Below the pieces are notes generated by a model. The model was given only the letters and a program-made list of their open reading frames with translations, was not told the DNA's origin and searched no databases. Made by a program: the position numbers and the translations under genes. From JAWOGN01 sp046496815 (GTDB taxonomy: Bacteria; Desulfobacterota; DSM-4660; Desulfatiglandales; Desulfatiglandaceae), in contig JAWOGN010000288.1 of NCBI GenBank assembly GCA_046496815.1, forward strand, positions 1 through 41,280: a DNA stretch of 41,280 bases, given 5' to 3'. Below are positions 33,279 through 41,280 of the stretch, piece by piece; position 1 is the first letter of the stretch; the number at the start of each line of letters is the position of its first letter.

Positions 33279-34394
33279 ATGGAAATAAAAATTGATCGAG
33301 AGGACATCTTTAAGTGCGTGTCAAGGGTTCAAAGCATTATCGAGAGAAGAAGTAACATGCCGATTCTTTCCACCGTTCTTTTGAATGCCAGTGGGTCGGA
33401 CGTACGGATTTCGGCCACTGATCTTGAATTGGGCTACCAGCAAACAGTGCCGGCTGAAGTCCTCCAGGAAGGAAGTATTACCATCTCCGGGAGAAAACTA
33501 TTTGAGATTTTGAAAGAAAGCAAAAAACCTGTCTTTCATATAAAAGAGAAGGACAATAATTGGGTGTTTATCTCAGACAATGTCGCTCGGTTTGATCTCG
33601 CCTGTCTACCTGCGGATGAATATCCCACCTTCATGGAACCGGAAGACGTCAAAACGATCGAGATTCAAGCAGAAATCCTGAGTGAAATGATTAACAAAAC
33701 AATCTATGCGGTTACGATTGAGGAGGCGGGATTCAAGCTATCCGGTGTGTTTACCCAACGAGTGTCACACGAGGGCGAGACGTTTCTGAGAATGGTGGCT
33801 ACGGATGGCCACCGATTGTCTATGATTGATAAAGCGATGCCCGATGTCGATTCCCTGGATTTGGGTGTTAGCGCCATGATTCCCAAAAAAGGCATGTCCG
33901 AACTGAATAAATTGGCATCAGAGGGGGGGGCCATCCATCTTGGCTTTAAACAGAAAAGCTGTATTGCAAAAAGGGAAAATGAGTTATTGGTAATGCGCCT
34001 CCTGGAAGCCAAGTTTCCAGACTATGATGCGGTTATCCCGAAAGAGAAGAAGTATGCCGTACTTGTAGACAGAGTCGTGCTTTTAGAAGCAATGCGAAAA
34101 ATGCTTATCTTGAGCAACGAGCGCTACCGAGCAGTAAAAGTCGCTCTGGAGAATAACTCCATGGATTTGGTTTCAACAAATCCTGATCTCGGTGAAGGCC
34201 AAGAGAACATAGCCATTGAATACCAAGGCGAACGTCTTGAGGCTGGGTTTAATCCACGATATTTTATTGACATACTCCAGTCTATGGAAAGTGAGACAGT
34301 TGTGTTAGGTTTTATTAATAATTCCAAACCTTGTATGCTGAAGGGGGAAGCTGACGAGGGGTTTTTGGGTCTAATCATGCCAATGAGGCTTTAA
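33279..34394 (+). CDS. dnaN: DNA polymerase III beta subunit (sliding clamp)
   Basis: DnaN is the ring-shaped clamp that tethers the replicative polymerase to DNA. The 371-residue product has the three-domain layout, with RRSNMPILSTVLL near residue 23, VATDGHRLS in the middle domain and the typical C-terminus ending MPMRL. A GGGGGG ribosome site lies 7 bases before the ATG. The gyrB start follows one base after the stop codon, so the two are translated together. Confidence 0.97.
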   Translation: MEIKIDREDIFKCVSRVQSIIERRSNMPILSTVLLNASGSDVRISATDLELGYQQTVPAEVLQEGSITISGRKLFEILKESKKPVFHIKEKDNNWVFISDNVARFDLACLPADEYPTFMEPEDVKTIEIQAEILSEMINKTIYAVTIEEAGFKLSGVFTQRVSHEGETFLRMVATDGHRLSMIDKAMPDVDSLDLGVSAMIPKKGMSELNKLASEGGAIHLGFKQKSCIAKRENELLVMRLLEAKFPDYDAVIPKEKKYAVLVDRVVLLEAMRKMLILSNERYRAVKVALENNSMDLVSTNPDLGEGQENIAIEYQGERLEAGFNPRYFIDILQSMESETVVLGFINNSKPCMLKGEADEGFLGLIMPMRL

Positions 34395-34395
34395 A

Positions 34396-36786
34396 ATGAT
34401 AAAGGAAAAAACAGCTTACGCCGCTTCTGACATAAAAGTGCTCGAGGGATTAGCGGCAGTTCAAAAGAGGCCCTCGATGTACATTGGAAACACCGCGTCG
34501 GAGGGGCTCCATCATCTCGTATACGAGGTAGTTGATAACAGCATTGATGAGGCGCTTGCGCAATACTGCGACTTAATCGACGTCCGACTGTTAAGCGATG
34601 ACAGCGTTGTCATTATCGACAACGGTCGGGGTATCCCCGTGGATATGCACGAAACGGAAAATATTCCCGCCCTTGAAGTTGTTATGACGAAACTCCACGC
34701 CGGAGGGAAGTTCGACAACAAAACCTACAGGGTATCCGGGGGACTTCATGGGGTGGGCGTCTCTGTGGTAAATGCGCTGTCCGAATGGGTGGAGGTGGAA
34801 GTCTACCGAAACGGCAACATCTATTATCAACGCTATGAAAAAGGAAAAACAAGGAGCGCATTGGAAGTCAGGGGGGAAACCAAGAAAACGGGTACGAAAG
34901 TTCACTTCAAGCCCGATCGGGATATTTTCGAAACCGTCCATTTCGACTTTGACACGCTTGCAAAAAGAATGCGTGAACTTTCCTTTCTAACCAGTGGGTT
35001 GAGAATAAAGATCTCCGACGAGCGCAGTGGGAAGAAAAAAGATTTTGTTTACAAAGGAGGGATTCGCTCTTTCGTTGAATATCTTAATAAAAATCGAGAG
35101 AGCCTTCATCCCAAACCGATTTACATCTCCGGTGAGAAAAACGGTGTAATGATGGAGATCGCCCTGCAATACAACAATTCTTTCAAGGAAAATTTATTCG
35201 CATTCGCCAACAACATTAACACCCGAGAGGGAGGGAGTCATCTGAGCGGGTTTAAATCCGCCGTTACACGAAGCATTAATCAGTATTTGCAGAATTCCCC
35301 TCTTTCGAAGAACTTTAAGGAAAAACTATCGGGCGATGACGTAAGAGAAGGCTTGACAGCCGTGATCAGTGTAAAACTGCCGAACCCACAATTCGAAGGT
35401 CAAACCAAGACAAAACTGGGAAATAGCGAGGTAAAGGGGCTGGTAGAAATCCTCGTGAATGATGGATTGAGCAGTTTTTTTGAAGAAAACCCGTCTGTCG
35501 TCAAGGCCATTCTGTCCAAGGTGATTGATGCGGCGCGTGCCCGGGAGGCCGCGAGAAAGGCGAGAGAGCTTGCCCGGCGAAAAGGTATTTTATCGGATCA
35601 TTCTTTACCCGGTAAGCTCGCAGATTGTCAAGAGAGGGACCCAAGCAAGAGCGAAATATTTATCGTGGAGGGCGACTCGGCCGGTGGTTCTGCAAAGCAG
35701 GGAAGAGATAGGAGATTCCAAGCGATCTTGCCCTTAAAGGGTAAAATACTGAATGTTGAAAAGGCGCGATTCGATCGAATGATTTCCAGTGAGGAGATCC
35801 GAACCATGATCACCGCTCTGGGAACGGGAATTGGTGACGATGACTATAGTACTGAGTCGCTGAGATATCACAAGATAATTATTATGACGGATGCGGACGT
35901 GGATGGCGCACACATTCGCACACTCCTTTTGACGTTTTTTTTCAGACAGATGCCGGATCTTATTGATAAAGGTCACCTCTATGTGGCACAGCCGCCGCTT
36001 TATCGTGTATCGGCCGGAAAACTGGAGTTATATATCAAGGATGAAGGGGAATTTAACAAATACCTTTTGAGGAAGATTTCGGAGAAAGAAAAGATTGTGC
36101 TGGAAAGCGGACAGGAAATCTCCGGCAGTCGTCTTGTGAAGCTCCTCAGCGGCGTGCTTAAGTTTTATGACAGCCTTAACAAATTATCCAGAAGAGGCTA
36201 CAGTGCGAGGTTCGTAGAGTTTTTGGCGTCCCAGGGTCCAACAGACAAAAGTTTTTTCAAGAAAGAAGAGTTTATAGAAGGGCTTTTTGAGAAGCTTCGA
36301 AAAAATGGATTTCGTGTTCAAGATGTTCATATGGATGAGGAAGGCGAGTATTATGAGTTTCTTGTTACGGAAGCATATAACGGCGGTCAGGTTTCAGCCG
36401 TGAATTGGGAGTTTCTTTCATCTCCGGAATTGAGGCAAGTGTTTGGAATTTCAAAGGAATTTTTGGAGCTGAAGAAAAGTAAATATATTGTCGCCGGAGA
36501 CGGGGAGCGGAAAGAAATAGATGATCCGCAGCAGCTTCTCAAAGAGCTTATGGACAGGGCAAAGCGGGGCGTGACGATCCAAAGATACAAAGGGTTAGGT
36601 GAAATGAATCCGAGCCAACTTTGGTCTACGACCATGGATCCCCAGAAAAGGGTGTTGCTGAAAGTTCGGATTGAGGATGCAGTGGATGCCGACGACTTGT
36701 TCACGGTCCTTATGGGAGACAAAGTTGAGCCCCGAAGGGAATTCATCCAGAATAATGCATTGGAAGTCACTGAACTGGACATATAG
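34396..36786 (+). CDS. gyrB: DNA gyrase subunit B
   Basis: GyrB supplies the ATPase and part of the DNA-cleavage centre of gyrase, which introduces negative supercoils. The 796-residue product has the GHKL motifs EVVDNSIDEAL, DNGRGIP and GLHGVGVS. The TOPRIM motifs are EGDSAGGSA and DADVDGAHI, and the C-terminal tail carries QRYKGLGEMNP. The length indicates the proteobacterial form with an insert of about 160 residues between the TOPRIM half and the tail. Its start lies one base after the dnaN stop, with no separate strong ribosome site. Confidence 0.97.
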   Translation: MIKEKTAYAASDIKVLEGLAAVQKRPSMYIGNTASEGLHHLVYEVVDNSIDEALAQYCDLIDVRLLSDDSVVIIDNGRGIPVDMHETENIPALEVVMTKLHAGGKFDNKTYRVSGGLHGVGVSVVNALSEWVEVEVYRNGNIYYQRYEKGKTRSALEVRGETKKTGTKVHFKPDRDIFETVHFDFDTLAKRMRELSFLTSGLRIKISDERSGKKKDFVYKGGIRSFVEYLNKNRESLHPKPIYISGEKNGVMMEIALQYNNSFKENLFAFANNINTREGGSHLSGFKSAVTRSINQYLQNSPLSKNFKEKLSGDDVREGLTAVISVKLPNPQFEGQTKTKLGNSEVKGLVEILVNDGLSSFFEENPSVVKAILSKVIDAARAREAARKARELARRKGILSDHSLPGKLADCQERDPSKSEIFIVEGDSAGGSAKQGRDRRFQAILPLKGKILNVEKARFDRMISSEEIRTMITALGTGIGDDDYSTESLRYHKIIIMTDADVDGAHIRTLLLTFFFRQMPDLIDKGHLYVAQPPLYRVSAGKLELYIKDEGEFNKYLLRKISEKEKIVLESGQEISGSRLVKLLSGVLKFYDSLNKLSRRGYSARFVEFLASQGPTDKSFFKKEEFIEGLFEKLRKNGFRVQDVHMDEEGEYYEFLVTEAYNGGQVSAVNWEFLSSPELRQVFGISKEFLELKKSKYIVAGDGERKEIDDPQQLLKELMDRAKRGVTIQRYKGLGEMNPSQLWSTTMDPQKRVLLKVRIEDAVDADDLFTVLMGDKVEPRREFIQNNALEVTELDI

Positions 36787-36981
36787 TTCTGATTAAATGA
36801 AATTTGTATGAATTTAGCGCTTTGAAATTATGGGATGGATGGAAGCATTTGCAGCCTTCTCAAAGAGATCCCAACGGCCCTCGTTTCCAATATTGGGGAT
36901 TTTTAAAACGCTAAAGTGATACTGAAATTTTGATTCGGTTTTTTGAGGTCTCTCTTTGAATAAAACCGTTGGAGAATAAGC

Positions 36982-39402
36982 ATGGTGTCGGATCTGCAAG
37001 CGCAATTCGTGAACATCGAAGATGAGATGAAGAAGTCCTACCTCGAATACTCGATGAGTGTGATCGTGGGAAGGGCGCTTCCCGATATTCGGGACGGTCT
37101 AAAGCCGGTGCATCGCCGGGTATTATACGGCATGCATGAGCTCAGGAATTTTTTTAACAGACCCTTCAAAAAGTCGGCCAGAGTTGTAGGCGACGTTATC
37201 GGAAAGTATCATCCACACGGAGATGCGGCGGTTTATGACACGATTGTGAGGCTGGCGCAGGATTTCTCAATGCGGTATCTGCTGGTTGACGGCCAGGGCA
37301 ATTTCGGATCCGTAGATGGGGATCCGCCGGCCGCCATGCGGTATACGGAAGTAAGAATGACGCGGCTGGCTCAAGATTTTCTGTCTGACATAGAAAAAGA
37401 AACGGTGGATTTTTCCTCGAACTATGACGACTCACTGTCGGAACCGGTTATCTTGCCGACAACGATACCCAATCTATTAATCAACGGTTCTTCCGGAATC
37501 GCCGTCGGCATGGCGACCAATATTCCACCGCACAATCTTTCAGAGATATCCGAAGCCATTATTCGGCTTATTGACGATCCTGAGGTTGATTTAGACCAAT
37601 TAATGAGGTTGATCCCCGGACCGGACTTCCCCACCGCGGGATTTATCATAGGTAAAACGGGTATTCGGGAAGCGTATAAAACAGGAAGGGGTATCATTAA
37701 GCTCAGAGCGAGGGGATTTGTCGAGAAGATCGGCCAACATCGAGAGCGGGTCATTGTGTCGGAGATCCCCTATCAGGTGAATAAGGCCAAGCTTTTGGAA
37801 AAGATAGCGGAATTGGTCAAGAATAAGAAAATAGAAGGTGTTTCGGACATCAGGGATGAGTCGGATAGAGATGGGATGCGGATCGTAATCGACATTCGGC
37901 GCGACGGAAAGGCAATGGTGGTTCTCAATCGGCTTTACAAATTCACCCAGATGGAAACCTCCTTTGGGATCATCCTACTGGCTATTGTGAATGGTCGGCC
38001 CCAGGTTTTAACCTTGAAGCGGATTCTAGAGCATTTTATCGCGCACCGTCGCGAAATTATCATTCGGAGAACGATTTACGACCTCCGAAAGGCCGAAGAA
38101 CGTGCCCATATTCTCGAAGGTTTAAAGAAGGCCCTCGATTTTCTGGATGATGTAATCGAGTTAATCAGATCTTCCTCCGACCCAAAAGAGGCCAAAAACC
38201 GACTCATGTCTGAATTTGAGTTCTCGGATATCCAGGCCCAGGCAATTTTAGACATGAGATTGCAAAGACTCACGGGGCTGGAAAGGGAAAAAATCAACGC
38301 CGAATATCAAGACCTGATCAAAAACATCGCGCGATTCAAAGCCATTCTCGAAAGCGAAACCCTGGTACTTCAGATCATCAAGGATGAGATGAAAGAGATT
38401 GGTCAAAAGTATGGAGATGAACGGAGAACGGAGATCTTGGAGGACGCATCAGATATAGATTTGGAGGATTTAATAGCGGAAGAAGACATGGTTGTGACGA
38501 TCAGCCATCAGGGGTATATCAAACGAAATCCGATCAGTCTATATCGAGCCCAGCGCCGCGGTGGAAAGGGGCTGACGGGCGTCAAACCGAAAGCGGAGGA
38601 TTTTGTTGAGCTCCTCTTTGTGGCCTCTTCACATGACAACTTCCTCTTTTTCACAAATAAGGGACGCGTTCACTGGAAGAAAGTGCATGAAATTCCGGAG
38701 GGAGGCCGCATGTCTCGCGGAAAGGCCATTGTGAATCTTCTGGATTTGAAAAAAGGGGAACGGGTTGCGACCACGCTTTCCATACGAAATTTCGAGGAAG
38801 GAAAATATGTGGTGATGGCCACCAAAAAGGGGTTGGTCAAAAAGACGGAGCTAAAATCGTACAGTCACCCTAGGGCGGGAGGAATCGTAGGCCTTAAGAT
38901 CAGAGATGAAGATGAACTGATCGGGGTTCGCGTGACAAACGGAGCCCAGGACATCTTTCTCACCACACGGCAAGGCAAGAGTATCCGATTCCACGAAGCT
39001 GATTTGCGAGGCATGGGCAGGTTGGCTGCCGGAAATATCGGTATCCGGATGGATACGGGGGATGAAGTCGTGGGGATGGATGCGTTGAAAGAAGGCGCCA
39101 CGATCCTTACGGTGACCGAGAACGGTTACGGAAAGCGCACAAAAACCGGGGAATACCGGCGACAGGTCCGGGGGGGAAAGGGCATTCTAACGGTGAAAAC
39201 GACGGAAAGAAACGGGGCCGTTGTTTATTCCTATCAGGTTGCCGACCAGGATCAATTAATGATCATTACAGGCGATGGGAAAATTATCCGCCTGAGGGTA
39301 GCAGATATCTCCGTCATCGGGCGCAATACACAGGGAGTAAGACTGATCAATCTCATGCAGGGCGAAAAGGTCGTGGCAGTGGCAAGACTTGTAGAAGACT
39401 AG
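36982..39402 (+). CDS. gyrA: DNA gyrase subunit A
   Basis: GyrA is the DNA breakage-reunion subunit. The 806-residue product has the active-site tyrosine in RYTEVRM near residue 121 and the GyrA box QRRGGKG near 530, which marks gyrase rather than topoisomerase IV. A second RGGKG-like turn occurs near 730 within the DNA-wrapping beta-pinwheel. In the quinolone region the motif HPHGDAAVYDT has Ala where Escherichia coli has Ser83. TTGGAG lies 8 bases before the ATG. It follows gyrB by 195 bases. Confidence 0.97.
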   Translation: MVSDLQAQFVNIEDEMKKSYLEYSMSVIVGRALPDIRDGLKPVHRRVLYGMHELRNFFNRPFKKSARVVGDVIGKYHPHGDAAVYDTIVRLAQDFSMRYLLVDGQGNFGSVDGDPPAAMRYTEVRMTRLAQDFLSDIEKETVDFSSNYDDSLSEPVILPTTIPNLLINGSSGIAVGMATNIPPHNLSEISEAIIRLIDDPEVDLDQLMRLIPGPDFPTAGFIIGKTGIREAYKTGRGIIKLRARGFVEKIGQHRERVIVSEIPYQVNKAKLLEKIAELVKNKKIEGVSDIRDESDRDGMRIVIDIRRDGKAMVVLNRLYKFTQMETSFGIILLAIVNGRPQVLTLKRILEHFIAHRREIIIRRTIYDLRKAEERAHILEGLKKALDFLDDVIELIRSSSDPKEAKNRLMSEFEFSDIQAQAILDMRLQRLTGLEREKINAEYQDLIKNIARFKAILESETLVLQIIKDEMKEIGQKYGDERRTEILEDASDIDLEDLIAEEDMVVTISHQGYIKRNPISLYRAQRRGGKGLTGVKPKAEDFVELLFVASSHDNFLFFTNKGRVHWKKVHEIPEGGRMSRGKAIVNLLDLKKGERVATTLSIRNFEEGKYVVMATKKGLVKKTELKSYSHPRAGGIVGLKIRDEDELIGVRVTNGAQDIFLTTRQGKSIRFHEADLRGMGRLAAGNIGIRMDTGDEVVGMDALKEGATILTVTENGYGKRTKTGEYRRQVRGGKGILTVKTTERNGAVVYSYQVADQDQLMIITGDGKIIRLRVADISVIGRNTQGVRLINLMQGEKVVAVARLVED

Positions 39403-39445
39403 GCTTGATAAAAAATCCGGAATTCCCACCCTGTCTTTTTGAAGA

Positions 39446-40297
39446 ATGGTCATGGAGGCGACGCAATACAAAGATGATTCCTTCCGAGCAGATCTTCTGA
39501 CCCGGAGATTGGGTCGATCTCTTTTTGCCTCAAATGTCATCGTTCGAGAGAAAGTCGCCTCCACAAACACCCTCGCCAAGGAACTGGCCGGTTGTGGAGC
39601 TCCGAATGGCACCCTTGTCCTGGCCGAGGAGCAAGCGGCGGGAAAGGGAAGGCTGGGGAGAACATGGCTTTCACCGCCCCATGAAAACCTGCTTTTTTCC
39701 GTGTTACTCAGACCCGCAGGGTATCTTGAGGAAGTCTTTCAGGTTACCATGGTTTTGGCATTGGCAGCAATCGCCGGAGTCTACAAAACGTCCGGACTGT
39801 ATCCGATGATCAAGTGGCCGAACGATCTTTACGCGGGCGGCAAGAAGCTGGGAGGCATGCTGACGGAGGTTTCCGCCAGGGGAAAATGCCTTGACTATGT
39901 TATTGCGGGCCTCGGTTTAAACGTAAATTGGAATCCCGCCAAGGATAGATTGGTTGGTTACCCGGCGACCAGCATCCGGGGTGAAACCGGAAAAAGAGTT
40001 TCAAGGCAGGACCTGTTGGTGCATATTTTGAAAACATTTGAGTCCTATTACTCCGACGTGTTGGCTGGGAACTTGAAATCATATTATGAGAAGTGGAACG
40101 AAAGATCCATGCTTAGCGGAAGGCGAGTGCAATTGATAACCCCAACCAAACGGATTTGTGGAAAAGCGATCCGGATCGAAAGAAGCGGTGCACTGATCGT
40201 TCTGGATGATCATGGCCGAGAGAGAGTTATTTTGTCCGGAGACGTTTCTGTGAGAGGAATTGGCGATGAGGGTTTTGGTAAAAAGACCATGGCCTGA
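39446..40297 (+). CDS. birA: Biotin--[acetyl-CoA-carboxylase] ligase, without DNA-binding domain
   Basis: This enzyme activates biotin as biotinyl-AMP and attaches it to carboxylase carrier proteins. The 283-residue product has the catalytic motif GKGRLGRTWLSP near residue 66, KWPNDLYAGGKKLGGML near 122, and a C-terminal SH3-like domain. The N-terminal helix-turn-helix of regulatory BirA is absent; only about 30 residues precede the catalytic part, so it should not act as a repressor. The start is uncertain between ATGs at 39446 and 39452, neither with a strong ribosome site. It lies 43 bases after gyrA and may be co-transcribed with it. Confidence 0.9.
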   Translation: MVMEATQYKDDSFRADLLTRRLGRSLFASNVIVREKVASTNTLAKELAGCGAPNGTLVLAEEQAAGKGRLGRTWLSPPHENLLFSVLLRPAGYLEEVFQVTMVLALAAIAGVYKTSGLYPMIKWPNDLYAGGKKLGGMLTEVSARGKCLDYVIAGLGLNVNWNPAKDRLVGYPATSIRGETGKRVSRQDLLVHILKTFESYYSDVLAGNLKSYYEKWNERSMLSGRRVQLITPTKRICGKAIRIERSGALIVLDDHGRERVILSGDVSVRGIGDEGFGKKTMA

Positions 40298-40421
40298 AGC
40301 GTTTGGACTGCGACTTGAGTGACGACTTTCGATTAACTTGGCAAGCTGATTTCGTCCAGCATGACGCAACGCGGCATTACATGGGTTTTTAGGGTTTCAT
40401 CAATCATTGAGGAGACGAAAA

Positions 40422-40604
40422 ATGGCGACCATTCAGCCAAAGGGTGAGAAACTCAGGCAGGCGGTGAAGTGGATCTCCGAAAAGCGAACGGAGGATGAGA
40501 ACGCGGCGATCTATCGGCTTATCGAGCAGGCGTCGATGCAGTTCAACTTGTCCCCAAAGGAGGAAGATTTTCTTCGTTCTTTCTATGAAGAAAATAGGGA
40601 TTAA
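40422..40604 (+). CDS. Small conserved-looking protein of unknown function
   Basis: This 60-residue protein is helical and charged, with WISEKRTEDE near residue 17 and NLSPKEEDFLRSFY near the end. GGAG lies 8 bases before the ATG at 40422, and the base composition resembles neighbouring genes. It follows birA by 124 bases. No membrane segment or metal-binding motif is present. I recall similar short proteins in other delta-proteobacteria but know no function. Confidence 0.65.
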   Translation: MATIQPKGEKLRQAVKWISEKRTEDENAAIYRLIEQASMQFNLSPKEEDFLRSFYEENRD

Positions 40605-41096
40605 TCTCTTGAATATGCAGTTGTCCGGATTGGCCGGTTCAATACAAAATGCCCTCTGAATTACCCGCTGGATCCGCAGTTTCAGCCTCCGCATTGCAGT
40701 GCCTTGCAACCGTAAAAAAGAAAAGAGATTGAGCACAAAAAATTAGTATTTATGGGGTTTTCCGCTACATATCCGGTTGAGATATCCCCCCATGGGAGAA
40801 AAAAACGGCCATGGATGCAACGGGTGGTATCGGAGGGAATGTCCCGCAGTCCGGGTAGAGGATTTTCAGTAACGGGCAAAAACGATGGCAGCGTCCGGCG
40901 GATGTTTCACGTGAAACATCGTTTAGGCTTTTCAAACCCTATTGACTATGGTATCAGGTATTCGATTCAAAAATTGCGTTGAATTCTCAATCTCTGGGCC
41001 TTTTCGGCGGAAACCCGGCCGGTCGGCTTTTTAAGGTGGGGTGCTTTTTTGCCGGAACAGCGCTGAAACTCTTTCATTAAAATCATGATGAAATGC
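40605..41096. other. Intergenic region containing parS, upstream of parA
   Basis: Apart from the parS palindrome at 40901-40920 and GC-rich sequence near 41000-41030 I see no gene or clear terminator. A 76-codon open frame across parS lacks a ribosome site and is probably not translated. Confidence 0.4.
40901..40920. promoter_or_regulatory. parS centromere site (ParB binding)
   Basis: TGTTTCACGTGAAACA at 40903-40918 matches the conserved bacterial parS consensus and is perfectly palindromic; the palindrome extends two bases further on each side. It lies about 180 bases upstream of parA and near the replication origin, the normal location. Confidence 0.93.
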
Positions 41097-41280
41097 ATGG
41101 GACGTGTCATTTCAATCGCCAATCAAAAAGGCGGCGTGGGGAAAACAACCACGGCGGTCAACCTTTCTGCGTCGCTCGCAGCGGCAAAAAGATCTTGCCT
41201 GCTGGTCGATTGTGATCCCCAAGGCAATGCCACTACAGGGGTTGGAATCGATCGAAGCACTTTGAATAGCGGTCTTTATG
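41097..41280 (+). CDS. parA: Chromosome-partitioning ATPase ParA/Soj (partial, runs off the window)
   Basis: ParA is the Walker-type ATPase that, with ParB bound at parS, segregates the newly copied origins. The visible 61 residues begin MGRVISIANQKGGVGKTTTA, which contains the deviant Walker A, and continue with LLVDCDPQGNATTG, the Walker A' / switch region. In-frame ATGs also occur at 41085 and 41088; no ribosome site decides, and I prefer 41097 because it matches the family start. parB would be expected just beyond the window. Confidence 0.93.
   Translation, partial: MGRVISIANQKGGVGKTTTAVNLSASLAAAKRSCLLVDCDPQGNATTGVGIDRSTLNSGLY

Noticed and set aside
36823..36918. 7-bp inverted repeat (TTTAGCG and CGCTAAA) between gyrB and gyrA
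   Set aside because: The arms are about 80 bases apart with no T run or promoter nearby; probably chance.
40752..40982. 76-codon plus-strand frame across parS
   Set aside because: No ribosome site; the MFHVKH string comes from the parS sequence itself.
1..41280. tRNA, rRNA, CRISPR, insertion sequence or prophage
   Set aside because: Reading both strands gave no T-arm-like tRNA ends, no spaced direct repeats of CRISPR type, no transposase and no integrase.

Overview
The window reads as a chromosomal segment around the replication origin of an anaerobic, probably sulfate-reducing Desulfobacterota (delta-proteobacterial) bacterium that fixes or completely oxidises C1 units by the Wood-Ljungdahl pathway. 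This assignment is inferred from gene content: a Qrc-like membrane redox module, a bacterial-type CODH/acetyl-CoA synthase cluster, a one-piece pyruvate:ferredoxin oxidoreductase, a two-subunit class I fumarase and NifX/Mrp-type metallocluster genes. No rRNA, tRNA, CRISPR array, phage or insertion sequence was found.

Layout. 1-2.3 kb: the end of a plus-strand operon for a quinone-linked membrane complex (four-cluster ferredoxin subunit, NrfD-type membrane subunit, small one-helix protein). 2.5-4.8 kb: an exported protein of unknown function, a HAD phosphatase and a TPR lipoprotein resembling a pilotin. 5.0-10.9 kb: a minus-strand type IV pilus assembly operon, XRE regulator-pilM-pilN-pilO-pilP-pilQ. 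Its leader carries a consensus sigma-70 promoter, a GEMM-I (cyclic-di-GMP) riboswitch and an intrinsic terminator, so pilus assembly should be gated by c-di-GMP. 11.2-16.6 kb: signal peptidase I, a small protein and pyruvate:ferredoxin oxidoreductase. 16.6-20.0 kb: surE, divergent from a class I fumarase operon and a membrane-anchored protein of unknown function. 20.0-22.1 kb: a minus-strand Mrp ATPase gene with two NifX/NafY-like genes and, between those two, a decayed NifU-like gene.

22.1-31.6 kb: the minus-strand CODH/ACS locus, cooC then acsD-acsA-acsB-acsC-acsE, closed by a strong terminator. Its enzymes make acetyl-CoA from methyl-tetrahydrofolate, CO/CO2 and CoA, or run the reverse. 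AcsD has an unusual tail of about 180 residues rich in Ala, Lys and Glu. 31.7-41.3 kb: the origin block dnaA-dnaN-gyrB-gyrA-birA, a small protein, a perfect parS site and the start of parA. The genes just left of dnaA run leftward and those to its right run rightward, as expected if replication starts near dnaA.

The points most worth a second look are the DnaA, whose P-loop has lost most of its glycines; the c-di-GMP riboswitch on the pilus operon; the AcsD tail; and several perfect inverted repeats placed at or near promoters (mrp operon, acs operon, lepB, and the region upstream of the exported protein).
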